The notes beneath the pieces are model-generated. The model was not told the origin of the DNA. It ran no database searches and saw only the letters and a list, made by a program, of their open reading frames with translations. Below, piece by piece: positions 50,537 to 61,500 of a stretch of DNA of 64,000 bases; the first letter of the stretch is position 1, and every line of letters begins with the position of its first letter. Made by a program: the position numbers and the translations under genes. This stretch comes from Leptodactylus fallax (lineage: Eukaryota > Chordata > Amphibia > Anura > Leptodactylidae): assembly GCA_947044405.1 (NCBI GenBank), contig CAMRHE010000157.1, positions 372,001 through 436,000 of the forward strand. Direction: 5' to 3'.

Positions 50537-51911
50537 CAGTGGCGTAACTAGGAATGGCGGAGCTCCAAGGCGAATATTTGACATGGGACCCCCCAAACCA
50601 GTTATGGGTCCCCAAACTGTAAAATAAACTCAACAGTGGCCCCAGATAGTATTATATGCTCGACAGTGGCCCCCACACAGCATTATATGCTCCACAGTGG
50701 CCCCCATACAGCATTATATGCTCTACATTGCTCCCCCCACACACACAGTATAATATGCTCCCCACAGTGGCCCCACACAGTATAATATGCTCCACACAGT
50801 GGCCCCCACCCTGTATTATATGCTCCCCGCAGTGGTCCCCACCCTGTATTATATGCTTCCCACAGTGGCCCCCACCCAGTATTATATGCCCCCCACAGTG
50901 GGCCCCACCCAGTATTATATGCTCCCTACAGTGGCCCCATCCAGTATTATATGCTCTACAGTGGCCCCACCCAGTATTATATTCTCCACAGTGGCCCCTA
51001 CCCAGTATTAGTATTATATGCTCCCTACAGTGGCCCCACCCAGTATTATATGCTCCACAGTGGCCCCCAACCAGTAGTATATGCTCTACAGTGGCCCCAA
51101 CCTAGTAGTATATGCTCCACAGTGGCCCCAACCCAGTAGTATATGCTCCACAGTGGCCCCCACCCAGTAGTATATGCTCTACAGTGGCCCCACCCAGTAT
51201 TATATGCCCACAGTGGCCCCCACAGAGTATTATATGCTCCCAACAGCCCCCCTCCTCTTCGGGGCTCCTCTCCTCAGACCCCAGAGTATAATAATCGGAG
51301 GCCCAGGGAAGGTGATTAAAAATACCAAACGTTCATACAAGCCTTACCTTTCCTTGGCATCCTCGCTCCATCCTGCCACTTCACGTCTTCAGGCCCACTT
51401 CCGACGTCGCTGCTGGGGCCTGTGATTGGGCCTCAGCAGTCACGTGGGGGCGCATTGACATCATTACGCGGCCGCGCCCCATGTGACCGCTGGGGCCTAA
51501 TCACAGACCTCAGTCATGATGGAGGAGCGCTGGAGAGAACACTGTGCCCAGGAGAGGTGAGAATATGTGTTTATTGTTTTCAGTCACCTCCCCTGGGTGC
51601 CCTGCCCTGCCATATATTGGAAAGGGGCCTGCAATATGCCAGGGTCCCTTTCCAATAACAGTATGTATAGCGGTCGGGGAACCAGGCTTTCCCTGACCGC
51701 TATCATAGTGGTCCGGGGCCCGGCCATCTCCAGCTGGCTTCGGGCCCCGTACCCTGCCGGGTCCGGTCGTGGTCGCACCCGCTGCTACCGTGATAGTTAC
51801 GCCACTGGCTTGTGGGGTTTGTGGTTGCGGCTGCCACAGGGCTCGGGGCCCCCTAAAGTCCCGGGCCCTGTGGAAGCCACTACCGCTGCTACCCCGGTAT
51901 TTATGTCCCTG
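50537..51911. mobile_element. Inner hAT-like non-autonomous element
   Basis: It begins CAGTGGCGTAACTAGGAATG and ends GGTATTTATGTCCCTG, a decayed complement. The flanking 8-mers are GACATCGG (50529-50536) and GACATTGG (51912-51919), 7 of 8 equal. A second internal terminus-like motif (TAGTTACGCCACTG, ending 51807) suggests a third element or internal duplication. The left half is a long minisatellite. No transposase. Confidence 0.72.
50640..51245. repeat. Minisatellite, about 30-bp unit, in inner hAT element
   Basis: About twenty units of CAGTATTATATGCTCCACAG plus TGGCCCC, with small length changes. Units to the right change to AGTAGTATATGCTC. It yields misleading open frames in all six frames. 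Confidence 0.92.
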
Positions 51912-52294
51912 GACATTGGCAAAGCCCACATGACGTTTGGGTTGTCACCAAAGGGGCTCGAAGACTGCCGAAGCGCAGGAGAGATAAGTAATATTGTTTT
52001 TTATGTTCCATCACCTCCCCTGGGCCTCCGATCATTATACTCTAGGGCCTTACTTACCAATCCCCGCTCCTGCTCAAAGCCGCCTCCGCTTCCGCAGAAG
52101 GGGAAGCGTAGGTGGCTGTGAGCAGGAGCAGGGATCGGTAAGTAAATAGGGCCCGTTACCTGCTTGGGTTACTCCAGCAAATAACGGCCTATTAAAAAAA
52201 AAAAAAATCAGGTGCCCGTGGGGCCCCCTAATGTCCCGGGCCCTGTGGCAGTCACTACCACTGCTACCCCGGTATTTACGCCACTGATTGTGTT

Positions 52295-53255
52295 ATTACT
52301 ATTACTGTGTTGGGGCACAAAGAGACTTTGTAGGAATAGGCAGGGACAAAGTGGGTGGGATTTGAGGCATAACTCAAAGAGATTTTTCCAGGACAGTGGA
52401 CAAGTGTCTGATTGCTGGTCGGCCTGACCACCTGGTGCCCCAGTGATTGGGAGGTTGGGGGACCAAAAGTCCCCCATAGCCCCAGCTTGAATGGAGCACC
52501 AGTGTGTTTGTGTTAACGGTGCTCCATTCACTTCTATGAGGCTAGGAGGGCTGCCAGAGGTTACAGTCCTGGCAGCCCCATAGCAGTGAATGGAGCACTG
52601 GTAACGCAAGTGCTCTGTAAGCAGAACTAATTATAGACTAATATAACTCACAGAAACTCGCTGCCCAGGACTTCCTGCCATGTATAAAATCCCATAAAAG
52701 TCATCACAATGCTAATAACAGAACCATAATCTGTACTGTTATGTCATTCTCTACCCATAGTCTTTATAGTGTGAATTGTACGTAAGTAGGTTTATAAATG
52801 GACTAATATTTCTAAGAAAATGTGACTGTTTGATAATGGCATAGGTCCTGCGGCACATTTTCTGTTTGTTAATAACTTTTCATTTGCACATTTGTAACAA
52901 CAGGGTTAATTGCCTTTCCAATTAGTTTGAAGAAATGAGGGAGTGTAAATGTGACCTTTGTATCATCTCCACCTCATTTATGAACATGCAATGTGTAGAT
53001 ATATATATATTATTGTTTCCAGGCAACTACTAACAAACTACAGTGCTGGATGCTTTAAAAGGGCATTGTGGTAAGACAGGTAGCATATAAGGGGTAATTC
53101 TCATCTGTGGCAGATCAAGATGTTCTGATAACAAAGTCACATATATTGTATCCCAAACACCGGCACCAGAGCATGCATATTTATGACTACTACCTCATTA
53201 GGGACACTTTACTTTTCAGTGCCCACTCACACTAGTCTGAGCATGCTAGCTTATA
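52295..53255. other. Upstream flank with an inverted GC-rich segment
   Basis: At 52480-52620, TTGAATGGAGCACCAGTG and AGTGAATGGAGCACTGG with inverted GTGCTCCATTCAC suggest a small palindromic repeat. No gene. Confidence 0.4.
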
Positions 53256-53377
53256 TTAAAGAGGACCTTTCACGTCCTCTGGCACTGGCAGTTTTATATA
53301 CTGCTTTCCAGCTTTGACGGTACATGCCCAAGGGGTTGCACATTAGTTTCGGCACCAATATCGCTTCATCATCAGAA

Positions 53378-54957
53378 GGGCAAGCCAGGTTTTCGTGCAC
53401 TACACTCTACAGAAACGGACCTCACAAAGGTCTCCAACGATGTCTTGACTGCTAAATCTAAAGGGAACTATTCACTACTTATTCTTCTGGATCTCTCAGC
53501 AGCATTTGACACTGTAGACCACAAACTCCTCACTATGCTCAGGGATAACGCTCTCTTGGTTTTCTTCCTGACCGCTCTCTGACCGCTCATTTAGTGTATC
53601 ATTCGCTGGTGCTATTTCTTTTCCTCTGCCCCTTGCGGTTGGGGTTTCTCAAGGTTCAGTCCTAGGTCCCCTCCTCTTCTCTCTGTACACAACCCCAGTT
53701 GGATAAAACATTCGCAAATTTGGCTTTCAATATCATCTTTATGCAGATGATACCCAACTATATACATCATCCCTGAACTACTACAGGTCACCAGTGACTG
53801 TCTCTCTGCTGTCTCTAACATCTTGTCTTCTCTTTATCTGAAATTGAATCTTTCAAAAACTGAACATCTTGTGTTCCCTCCATCTACTAACCGACCTAAC
53901 CCTGATATCTCCATTTCTGTCTGTGGCCTTACTATTACACCGAGGTGGCATGCCCGCTGTCTGGGGGTTGTATTTGATTCAGATCTCGCCACCCCACATA
54001 TTCAGGCACCTGCACCTTAAAAACATCTCTAGAATTCACCCTTTTCTCACCGTGGAAACATCAAAAACCCTCATTGTCTCTCTGATTCTCTCTCGTCTTC
54101 ACTATTGCAATCTTCTTCTAAATGGGCTTCCTCTTACTAAACTCTCCCCTCTACAATCTGTCCTGAATGCAGCTGCCAGACTCACCTTTCTGTCAAACTG
54201 GTACACAGACGCATCTACCTTGTGTCAGTCACTGTATTGGTTGCCCATCCATCACAGAATACAATATAAAATTATCACACTGACCGACAAATCCATTTAT
54301 AGCGCTGCGCCCCCCTATATCTCCTCTCTCATCACTGTCTACCGCCCTAACCGTCCTCTCTGTTCTGCCAATGACCTTAGACTTGCATCCCCTGTTATTC
54401 GATCATTCCATTCCCACCTCCAAAACTTTTCTCGAGCTCTGGAATGCTTTACCCAAGACAATCAGATTAATCGCCAACTACAGCAGCTTCAAAACTGCCC
54501 TAAAATCACAACTGTATGGTCAGGCTTATCACACGACCTGATCACAGTGTAGTGTGCGGAGGTGTAGAACACTAACACCTTTTATCCTTCCTCCTCTGTT
54601 CCTCAGATCCTGGCCCCTCCATCTAGAAGTTACACTGCACTCCTTGCACTTAGTATATGTTTATTCACAGATACTGGCTGGTGACAGGTTCATACAGCTT
54701 CAGTTACTCAACCTTTTCTTTTCTATTTCTAAAAGATGGCTGGACCATTGTAGCAAACAAGCCCTCTGACCTCTTGTGTCCCCCTATCTCCTCATAGAAT
54801 GTAAGCTCTGGTGAGCAGGGCCCTCACTCTTATTGTTTGGTACGCTTATTTCTTTGTCACATTGTAATGTCTCATATTGTCTGTTCATGTGTCCTCTGAT
54901 TTGTACAGTGCTACGGAATATGCTGGCACTATATATATAAAGTTATTATTATTATTA
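53378..54957 (+). mobile_element. 5'-truncated L2/CR1-like retrotransposon
   Basis: It keeps the reverse transcriptase from the [11 protein letters not shown] motif onward and a 3' UTR ending GTAAGCTCTGGTGAGCAGGG ... TGCTGGCACTATATATATAA and a short (ATT)n tail at 54943-54957. This 3' end is characteristic of L2/CR1 elements in vertebrates. Confidence 0.85.
53383..54552 (+). pseudogene. L2-like reverse transcriptase pseudogene
   Basis: Fragments in shifting frames: [16 protein letters not shown] (first catalytic aspartate), [27 protein letters not shown] (catalytic YADD), LKLNLSKTEHLVFPPS, then 53869-54552 open with LHYCNLLLNGLP, LNAAARLTF, YWLPIHHRIQYKI and FRSFHSH-like C-terminal motifs (here VIRSFHSHL). 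The endonuclease and early reverse-transcriptase motifs are missing. Several frameshifts and stops make it inactive. Confidence 0.85.
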
Positions 54958-55302
54958 ATGCTCAGAGTCATTGCTGGGCAGTAAGGTACGCCCCCTCTGA
55001 CAGTACAATGCTATGGAAGAGTACTGTCAGGGGGTCGTTCCTCACAGCCCAGCGATGGCACTAGGCAGTAAGGCCCACCCTTCTGACAGTGGAGAAATAT
55101 CGGTGCTGAAACTAACTGCACCGATATCTCCAGCACCGGGGCACATTCCAGAAAAACTGAAGTCAGCTTTCTAGCAGTATATAATACTGCAAGTTTCAGA
55201 GGATGTGAAAGGTCCTCTTTAAACATTACATAATATCTGCCTCCCATTGAAATGAATGGGAGGAGGAAATTTTGGGCAAATTTCGAAAGCAAAAATTCCT
55301 TA

Positions 55303-55521
55303 AGGCCGGGGCCCCACTGCAGTGTTTTATAGTCACAGCAAAGTGGATGGGATTTTAGTGAATCCTATCCCCACTTTGCGGGAAAATACACGCATCAGAC
55401 ACGCTGCGATTTCCAAAACCATTTCCCTATAGGTATACTGGAAGCAGAAAGTCCGCAGAGGAAACCTGATGCCCTGCAGGAATTTCTCTTCTTTTTCCAC
55501 CATGTGAACTTGCTCTAAGCC
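55303..55521 (+). mobile_element. MITE, family A, internally deleted
   Basis: TTA at 55300-55302 and 55522-55524. GGCCGGGGCCCCACTG, GTGGATGGGATTTTAGTGAA, CGCTGCGATTTCCAAAACC, GGAAGCAGAAAGTCCGCAG. It is shorter than the other copies. Confidence 0.75.
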
Positions 55522-55524
55522 TTA

Positions 55525-56384
55525 CTTGTGTCACTTAGGGAAAACTAACTTCATTTGCCACCATCCATGATGTGATGATGTAGCGGTCACATGATCAGAA
55601 TGTCCCTGTAGGTGTGGCAACTGTCTTTTCCCATTGGGTAAGTTTATGGAGGTATGGTACCTGCTATTGGCTTTAAGTCTGCCTGCTTCAGTGGTAAGGT
55701 TTTCTTAGTCATATTGCTATAGACTGTCCTAACTGAGGGTTTTAAGTATCTATGTGATATTCTAACTGCCATCAGTAGCCCCATGTACCCCTGATAAAAC
55801 CAGTAATGTAGGGGGGTCTGTGTTTGCTGTTTTGATTGCAGCTCTTCTGCCCACAATAATTTAGAGATCTATTGTCTGCAGTGATAGATGACACTTGATG
55901 CGATAAACACATTCTACATTACTGAGGAGTTAGATCCTAATGGGTTGTCTCATCATATGTTTTCGTTCAGATGAAGCCGCCTGCGTGTTAGCTGATCAAT
56001 ATGCATTTGGCTTCTGAAACCCCTGTGAACAAATACTGCAAAATTTCAGATAGGCACACATTTCTTCTACAGGGACTGCTACTTGGAAAATATAGTATTA
56101 CAATTTTGTCAACTAAATGGGCAATTATGCAATACATGGCAAGTTAGAGTCAAGTCCAGTGTTATGTTTATGAGACAAACTCTTTAGCAAGGATCACTAC
56201 TAAAGGACTTATTTTGCATTGAGCTTTATTTGAGTTTTGGTCTTTAACATATTTTATGCTGTTTTTGCCTGTAACTCTACTTGGAGTGTGCCGTGGTACA
56301 TCCTTCAACCTTACATTCTAGTGGGGGAAGGGGGGGCAGTCAGTCTCTCTCACCACTAGAGAGGAGAACAGTGTGTAAACTGAC
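55525..56384. other. Upstream flank, nothing recognised
   Basis: No supported gene or repeat, apart from a G-rich run at 56320-56336. Confidence 0.4.
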
Positions 56385-56768
56385 CAGGGGTGTAACTAGG
56401 AAAGACTGAAACCCACCTCCAAACAGCATATCACCCCCTTTCCTGGCCCCCACATGATAAAATGCCCCATTTACACACACTGTAATGTCCCACAGTAGTC
56501 CCTCTACACAGTATAATGTCCCATAGCAACCCCATACAGTATAATGTCCCATAGCGGCCACCATGCTGTATGATGTACCATGGTGGCCTCCTACAGTATA
56601 ATTTTCCATAGTGGCCCCTCCATACAGTATAATGTCCCATAGTAGCCCCAACAGTGTTTTTTTTGCAAATTTTTAAAAACTTCTGTGTTCGGCAGAGTGC
56701 CCTGGGGGAAACTACTACAGCCAACATCCATGCTTCAGGCCCCCTCTTCACCATTGCACCAACTCCTG
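56385..56768. mobile_element. hAT-like non-autonomous element, diverged
   Basis: It starts CAGGGGTGTAACTAGGAAAG, of the same terminus type as 43461 and 50537. It contains a short array of CAGTATAATGTCCCATAG plus TGGCCCC units (56460-56655). A possible right end is GCACCAACTCCTG at 56768. I could not match an 8-bp flank, so the right limit is uncertain. Confidence 0.55.
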
Positions 56769-57424
56769 TGGAGTACTAGAGCTTTATTGGAGCTTTTTTC
56801 AGCCATTGTGATCACTTCTACTCTGATCCTTCCTTAATTCCCCCACTGGGATGCTGCAGGTAGACTTACTATGTTCACCAGCAGCTGTACTGATATAAAC
56901 TGTTTGGACTTATGATAGCACTGTTATGTGGTCATGGCATGATGAGGACCATAAAGCACAGGGAACTATGTTGGCGCCATATAAGCAAGACAAATAACTA
57001 AATAATGGCTAGCACAGACATCAACTTCAAGGACAGGAGCAGTTTTAAGGTAAACCTTCGGTACATATAGAGGTTAATAATAGGCCAAAAACTAAATAAG
57101 CAGTTTTCACCACTACTTAGATTTTAAAAGGGGTGCTAAAATTCTGATTTTAAATAGGCAGAAATGTAATAAAAAAATAAAAATAAATAAATAACCAATA
57201 CTCAATTGTTCAGATACCTGTCACAGCAGTGCCACTGGTCGTGTGGTCTGCTCTGGTCTTATTTTATTTTCCTGCAGCAATGACATCATGTACATCCACT
57301 TGACTACTGTATCCACTCACTTTGCTCAGCTTTAGATTACTGAGGCTAGTGATTGGCTTCAGTGGTAACGTAGATGTACATGACATGTTTGCTGCAGGGT
57401 CACATCACGTGCAGAAATCTGTCT
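56769..57424. other. Upstream flank, nothing recognised
   Basis: AT-rich with an A/AAT-rich tract at 57165-57195; no gene. Confidence 0.4.
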
Positions 57425-58865
57425 TTATCTGACCACAGTCTGACCTTCACACGGGCCCAGGTGAGGAAGGAGATGAAAAAGATCAATGCGAGGAAAGCCG
57501 CAGGGCCAGATGACATCAGTGCAAGGCTAATTAAGACTTGTGGGGACCAGCTGTGTGGTATAATTACATATATGTATAATATGAGCCTGAGGCAGGAAAT
57601 AGTCCCTGAATTATGGAAATCTTCTTGTGTGGTACCAGTTCCAAAGAAACCTCACCCTATGGACCTCAACGACTACAGACCTGTAGCACTGACATCCCAC
57701 TTGATGAAGATCTTAGAGAGATTGGTTCTCACACATCTTCGCCCTCTAGTGAGCCCCGCTATGGACCCTCTCCAGTTTGCTTATTGACCGGGCATTGGGG
57801 TACATGATGCCATCATCCACCTTCGGCACAGGGCTCTGTCTCACCTGGAAAAACCAGGGAACACGGTAAGAATAATGTTCTTTGATTTCTCCAGTACTTT
57901 TAACACCATACAGCCCAGGTTACTGAGAGACAAGCTGGGCCTTGCTGGAGTGGACCACCACCTCTCCAACTGGATCCTAGACTACCTCACAAATCGACCT
58001 CAATACGTGAGAGCCCAAGACTGTGTGTCAGGTACCGTGATCTGTAATACGGGGGGCACCTCAGGGTACGGTTCTCGCACCTTTCCTCTTCACACTGTAC
58101 ACTGCTGATTTTAGGTGCAACTCATCTAGCTGCTACCTACAGAAGTATTCTGACGACTCTGCAATAGTAGGCCTCATCACAGACGATGATGACAGGGAGT
58201 ACAGAGAACTGAACCGTTTTTTTGTGGACTGGTGCCTCCAGAACCACCTGAAGATTAACGCGGGGAAGACCAAGATGATGGTGGTGGACTTCCGTAAAGG
58301 CAGATGCCCTCCAAAACCGGTGGACATCCTGGGGACGGGCATCGAGATTGTGAACACCTATAAGTACCTGGGTTTGCTCCTTAATAATAAGCTGGACTGG
58401 GCAGATCATATGGAGGCCCTGTACAGGAAGGGCCACAGCAGGCTCTACCTGCTTAGGAAGCTGAGAGCCTTTGGAATCCGGGGGGCACTTCTTAGGACTT
58501 TCTTCAACTCGGTAGTGGCATCAGCCATCTTCTTTGGAGTGGCCTGCTGGGGGAGCAGCATATCAACCAGGGACAGAAATAAACTTGACAAGCTGATTAG
58601 AAGGGCCAGCTCTGTCCTGGGAAGCCCACTGGACCCAGTGCAGGTGGTGGGTGACAGAAGGATACTGTCTGTGGTGAGCTCCATGCAGAAGAAGAAGTCC
58701 CATCCCATGCATGAGACTGTGATCGCGCTGAGCAGTACTGTCAGTGACCGACTGCTCCACCCTAGGTGTGAGAAGGAGCGCTATCGGAAGTCTTTCCTCC
58801 CCACCGCGGTTAGGCTGTACAACCAACACCGACCTAAGCGGAGATCATTACACACAGAGAACTGA
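57425..58865 (+). pseudogene. LINE reverse transcriptase pseudogene
   Basis: Three successive blocks. The first (to 57785) has INARKAAGPDDISARLIK, VVPVPKKPHPMDLNDYRPVA and LRPLVSPAMDPLQFAY then a stop. The second has MFFDFSSTFNTIQPRLL, the family's catalytic motif A region, and DYLTNRPQYVRAQDCVSG. The third has KYSDDSAIVG (motif C), NHLKINAGKTKMMVVDFRKG, NTYKYLGLLLNNKLDW and, to 58865, the tail RKSFLPTAVRLYN. Breaks at about 57786 and 58108 separate the blocks. The last block is 213 residues open, so decay is moderate. Confidence 0.85.
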
Positions 58866-59055
58866 AATATCTCTCTGCCTGTTAAATCCCCCCCCCCCCC
58901 CGCTACGTCCTATCTGTCTGTCTGCTATTAATGTAATGCCTCTCACCTTGGAACATTCCTGTACATGTTGTATTTGTATTTGTATCTGCTTATCTTATCT
59001 TATCTTTGCTGCTGTAACACGCTGAATTTCCCCATTGTGGGACTATTAAAGGACT
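57425..59055 (+). mobile_element. Jockey-superfamily LINE remnant (L2/Rex-like)
   Basis: 5'-truncated retrotransposon with most of the reverse transcriptase, the C-terminal tail and a 3' UTR ending TTATCTTATCTTATCTTTGC and GAATTTCCCCATTGTGGGAC with ATTAAAGGACTATTA. This ending is typical of fish and amphibian L2/Rex-type elements. It is a different lineage from 53378-54957. Confidence 0.82.
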
Positions 59056-59105
59056 ATTATGTACCACACATCATTGCTGCACCACCATTTTGGGGGGGAT
59101 CTGGT

Positions 59106-59391
59106 CTAAGGGTAGCAGCACACGACCATGTTTCACCTGTGAAACACGGTCTGTGTGTTAGCCAGATTTACCGGCTTGAACTTTGTGCTGGGAGCGGGAC
59201 TCCTTGCATCCTAGTTACAGTATCTACGATGCTAGTAGTCCCTGCGACATATTGTCCCGTACTGTAATTGGTAGATAGATAACTAGGATGCTAGAAATCC
59301 CACTCCCAGCACAAAGTTCAAGCCGGTAAATCTGGCAAACACACGGACCGTGTTTCACGGGTGAAACATGGTCGTGTGCTGCTAACCTTAG
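59106..59391. mobile_element. Long-inverted-repeat MITE, 286 bp
   Basis: The ends CTAAGGGTAGCAGCACACGA and TCGTGTGCTGCTAACCTTAG are almost exact complements. Pairing continues inward for more than 100 bp on each side: GATTTACCGGCTTGAACTTT against AAAGTTCAAGCCGGTAAATC, CTGGGAGCGGGA against TCCCACTCCCAG, GCATCCTAGTTA against CTAGGATGC. Only about 60 bp in the centre is unpaired. It lies just beyond the LINE 3' end. Confidence 0.85.
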
Positions 59392-61052
59392 TTCTACACT
59401 TAGTTAGATCTGTTTTTGGATTTTTTGACAATTGAATTAAAAAAGTATATAACTATATTAAAATACATTTATGTTTCAGTCCTTTATGATTTGATAAAAG
59501 TTGCCATATCCTCCCAAAGACTGAATGACAACAACTGCTTAGGCAGGACTATTACTAATCTCACTCTTTTCCAGTCATTATCCTAAATGATGAGTGTGAA
59601 CTATTTCAAACCAAATATATTTTTTTACATCTTTACTAAAATCGTGGATAGGTACTGGTTCAGACTAATAGCAATTTATCCATAAAACAAGTTTACTATT
59701 GAAAAGTTCTGGGACTCAGCTTTAAATAGAAGTATGAAGGCACAGGCCATTGTATTGTGATCTACTAGTCGTGGCTGTCTACAACAAACATGAAAGATGT
59801 TCTCGGACAATTCACAGAATGGGCATTATGGGCAGGTGGAATATATTTATATATTGTTTATTTGCTACTACATGACCTCATCCTCTCCCTGTGTCCCAAT
59901 ATACTCCCTAGAATTTAATGACTCTCTTTGTCTTCATGATGTTCTTCTTACATTCCTGAGGTTTGTCCTTCATAGGATTAATTATGACCGAGATCAGCTT
60001 GCACTGAATTTCAGTAGCACTTGCCTCAGGCTTAGCTCCACATACATCTATTTTCTGGTCTTTCCAGTTTCATCACTGAAGCATAGAGTATTTGTCCAGT
60101 CATATGTCACTAATATGTTTACCCATCCGTTTGAATTTCCACCGTACACGTTGTCATTTCTGAATTTGTGTACTCTGTAATTGGATGCTAAATAAGCTTT
60201 TGTAGCTGTATAGCCCAGCCTTTGCTCTGTTAAATGACTGACACCAGACAAAACTGAAAATGACACGTTTCACTATGCCACCAGATCTGAAAGACCCATG
60301 CTGTAAGAACGTGGGTGCCCCTTCTTAAATCCCACATCAGTGTAAAAGGAATCCAATATACAACTGCTGTAAATTTTTACGTAAAAAGATGAAAGTAGTA
60401 ATGTTAAGTAGTTTCCGTTTTCCTTCTTGCTACCTTTTTAGTTGCATTGTTTTATGTATGCATACTAACTTTAGGTAATTTACTATTGCTTGTACAGCAC
60501 CATCATATTCCTCAGCAGCTTTCAAAGAATAGTATCAAATGTCACATGGTACAATTTGTAATATTTGTAATTGATGTTCATTTTGGTTTTAACGTTTTAA
60601 CAATGGAATGTGCCTGAAACTATTTTCTTATTCCATGGAACTCCTTAGGGTACTTGTTCATAATCAGGATTTACATGTGGAAAATTCACTGAAAAATTAA
60701 TATGTACACACAGAAAATTCTCAGCAACAGAGGTGGATTTTGGTGTGGATTTTCACACATGTACATGTGGATTTTTGAGCAGATTTTAAAATGTGGTTTT
60801 TGAAGCCATTTTTTTAAATCTTAGAAGAAGAAAAAGAGGAATTGAAGCTTAATATCATAGTCACAGCTAAGGGGGAGTTCACACTACTGTTACTAATGTC
60901 TGTTGCTGTCTTCCATTATAGAATGGCAGCAACGGACATTAAACTGTCACAGAGTACGATCCCAGACTGATTCTGTGTCCGTTCCCATTGACACTAACAT
61001 GTAAACGCTAGCTTCCGTTTACTTTTGTAGCGGAAGATAAAGTAATGCAAGC
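59392..61052. other. Upstream flank, nothing recognised
   Basis: AT-rich. The 127-residue frame at 59797-60180 shows no conserved domain. A region at 60860-61030 (GGGAGTTCACACTACTGTTAC.. CCGTTTACTTTTGTAGCGG) may be an old MITE half. Confidence 0.4.
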
Positions 61053-61500
61053 AGGATTCGGTCTCTATTCTCCTATAGTCTGCCTCTGTTTCATTTTTCA
61101 GTTGTATTCGGTCTCTGTTCTCCTGTATTCTGTCTCTATTTCATTTTTCAGCTGTATTCGGTCTCTATTCTCTTGTAATCTGCCTTTATTTCACTTTTCA
61201 ACTGTATTCGGTCTCTGTTCTCCTGTATTCTGTCTCTATTTCATTCTTCAGCTGTATTCAGTCTCTATTCTCCTGTATTCTGTCTCTATGTCAAGTTTCA
61301 GCTGTATATTGCCTCTATTCTCTTGTACTCTACCTCTGTTCCGCTTTTCAGCTGTATTCGGTCGATATTCTTCTATATTCTGCTTCTATTTCACTTTTCA
61401 ACTGTATTTGGTCTCTATTTTCTTGTATTCTTCCCCTATTTTACTTTTCAGCTGTATTCGGGCTCTGTTGTCCTGCATTCTCCTTTCACTTACTCTCCTA
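61053..61500. repeat. 50-bp minisatellite, about nine units
   Basis: GCTGTATTCGGTCTCTATTC recurs with strict 50-bp spacing: comparable positions at 61101, 61151, 61201, 61251, 61301, 61351, 61401 and 61451. The unit continues TCCTGTATTCTGTCTC and TATTTCATTTTTCA. Units differ by a few substitutions, but no indels disturb the phase. Pyrimidine-rich composition leaves long frames open on the plus strand; these are not genes. Confidence 0.95.

Larger units (their letters stand above)
43461..52286. mobile_element. Outer hAT-like element, now carrying two insertions
   Basis: The left terminus is CAGTGTTGTAACTAGGAATG and the right terminus is CCGGTATTTACGCCACTG, inverted repeats of the CAGTGGCGTAAC type. 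The flanking 8-mers ACTGTGTT (43453-43460) and ATTGTGTT (52287-52294) agree at 7 of 8 positions. Removing the L1-like insertion (43875-50451 plus one target copy) and the inner hAT-like element (50537-51911) leaves about 0.85 kb of contiguous element sequence. Only its own sequence is ancient; it encodes no transposase. Confidence 0.72.
53256..55222. mobile_element. TTAA-flanked MITE split by an L2-like LINE
   Basis: TTAA at 53256-53259 and 55219-55222. The terminal repeats AAGAGGACCTTTCACGTCCT and GGATGTGAAAGGTCCTCTT are inverted. Subterminal TATACTGCTTTCCAGCTTT pairs with AAGTCAGCTTTCTAGCAGTATA. The MITE itself is about 0.4 kb; 53378 to about 54957 is an inserted retrotransposon. Confidence 0.8.

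Noticed and set aside
50656..51243. 149-residue repetitive frame and its antisense partner
   Set aside because: Same cause: the tandem array in the inner hAT-like element.
51760..51807. TAGTTACGCCACTG as the right end of the inner hAT element
   Set aside because: The 8 bp after it (GCTTGTGG) do not match the left flank, while those after 51911 do; I keep it as a possible internal or third terminus.
61053..61500. CRISPR-like array
   Set aside because: The units are continuous repeats without unique spacers, and this is vertebrate DNA.
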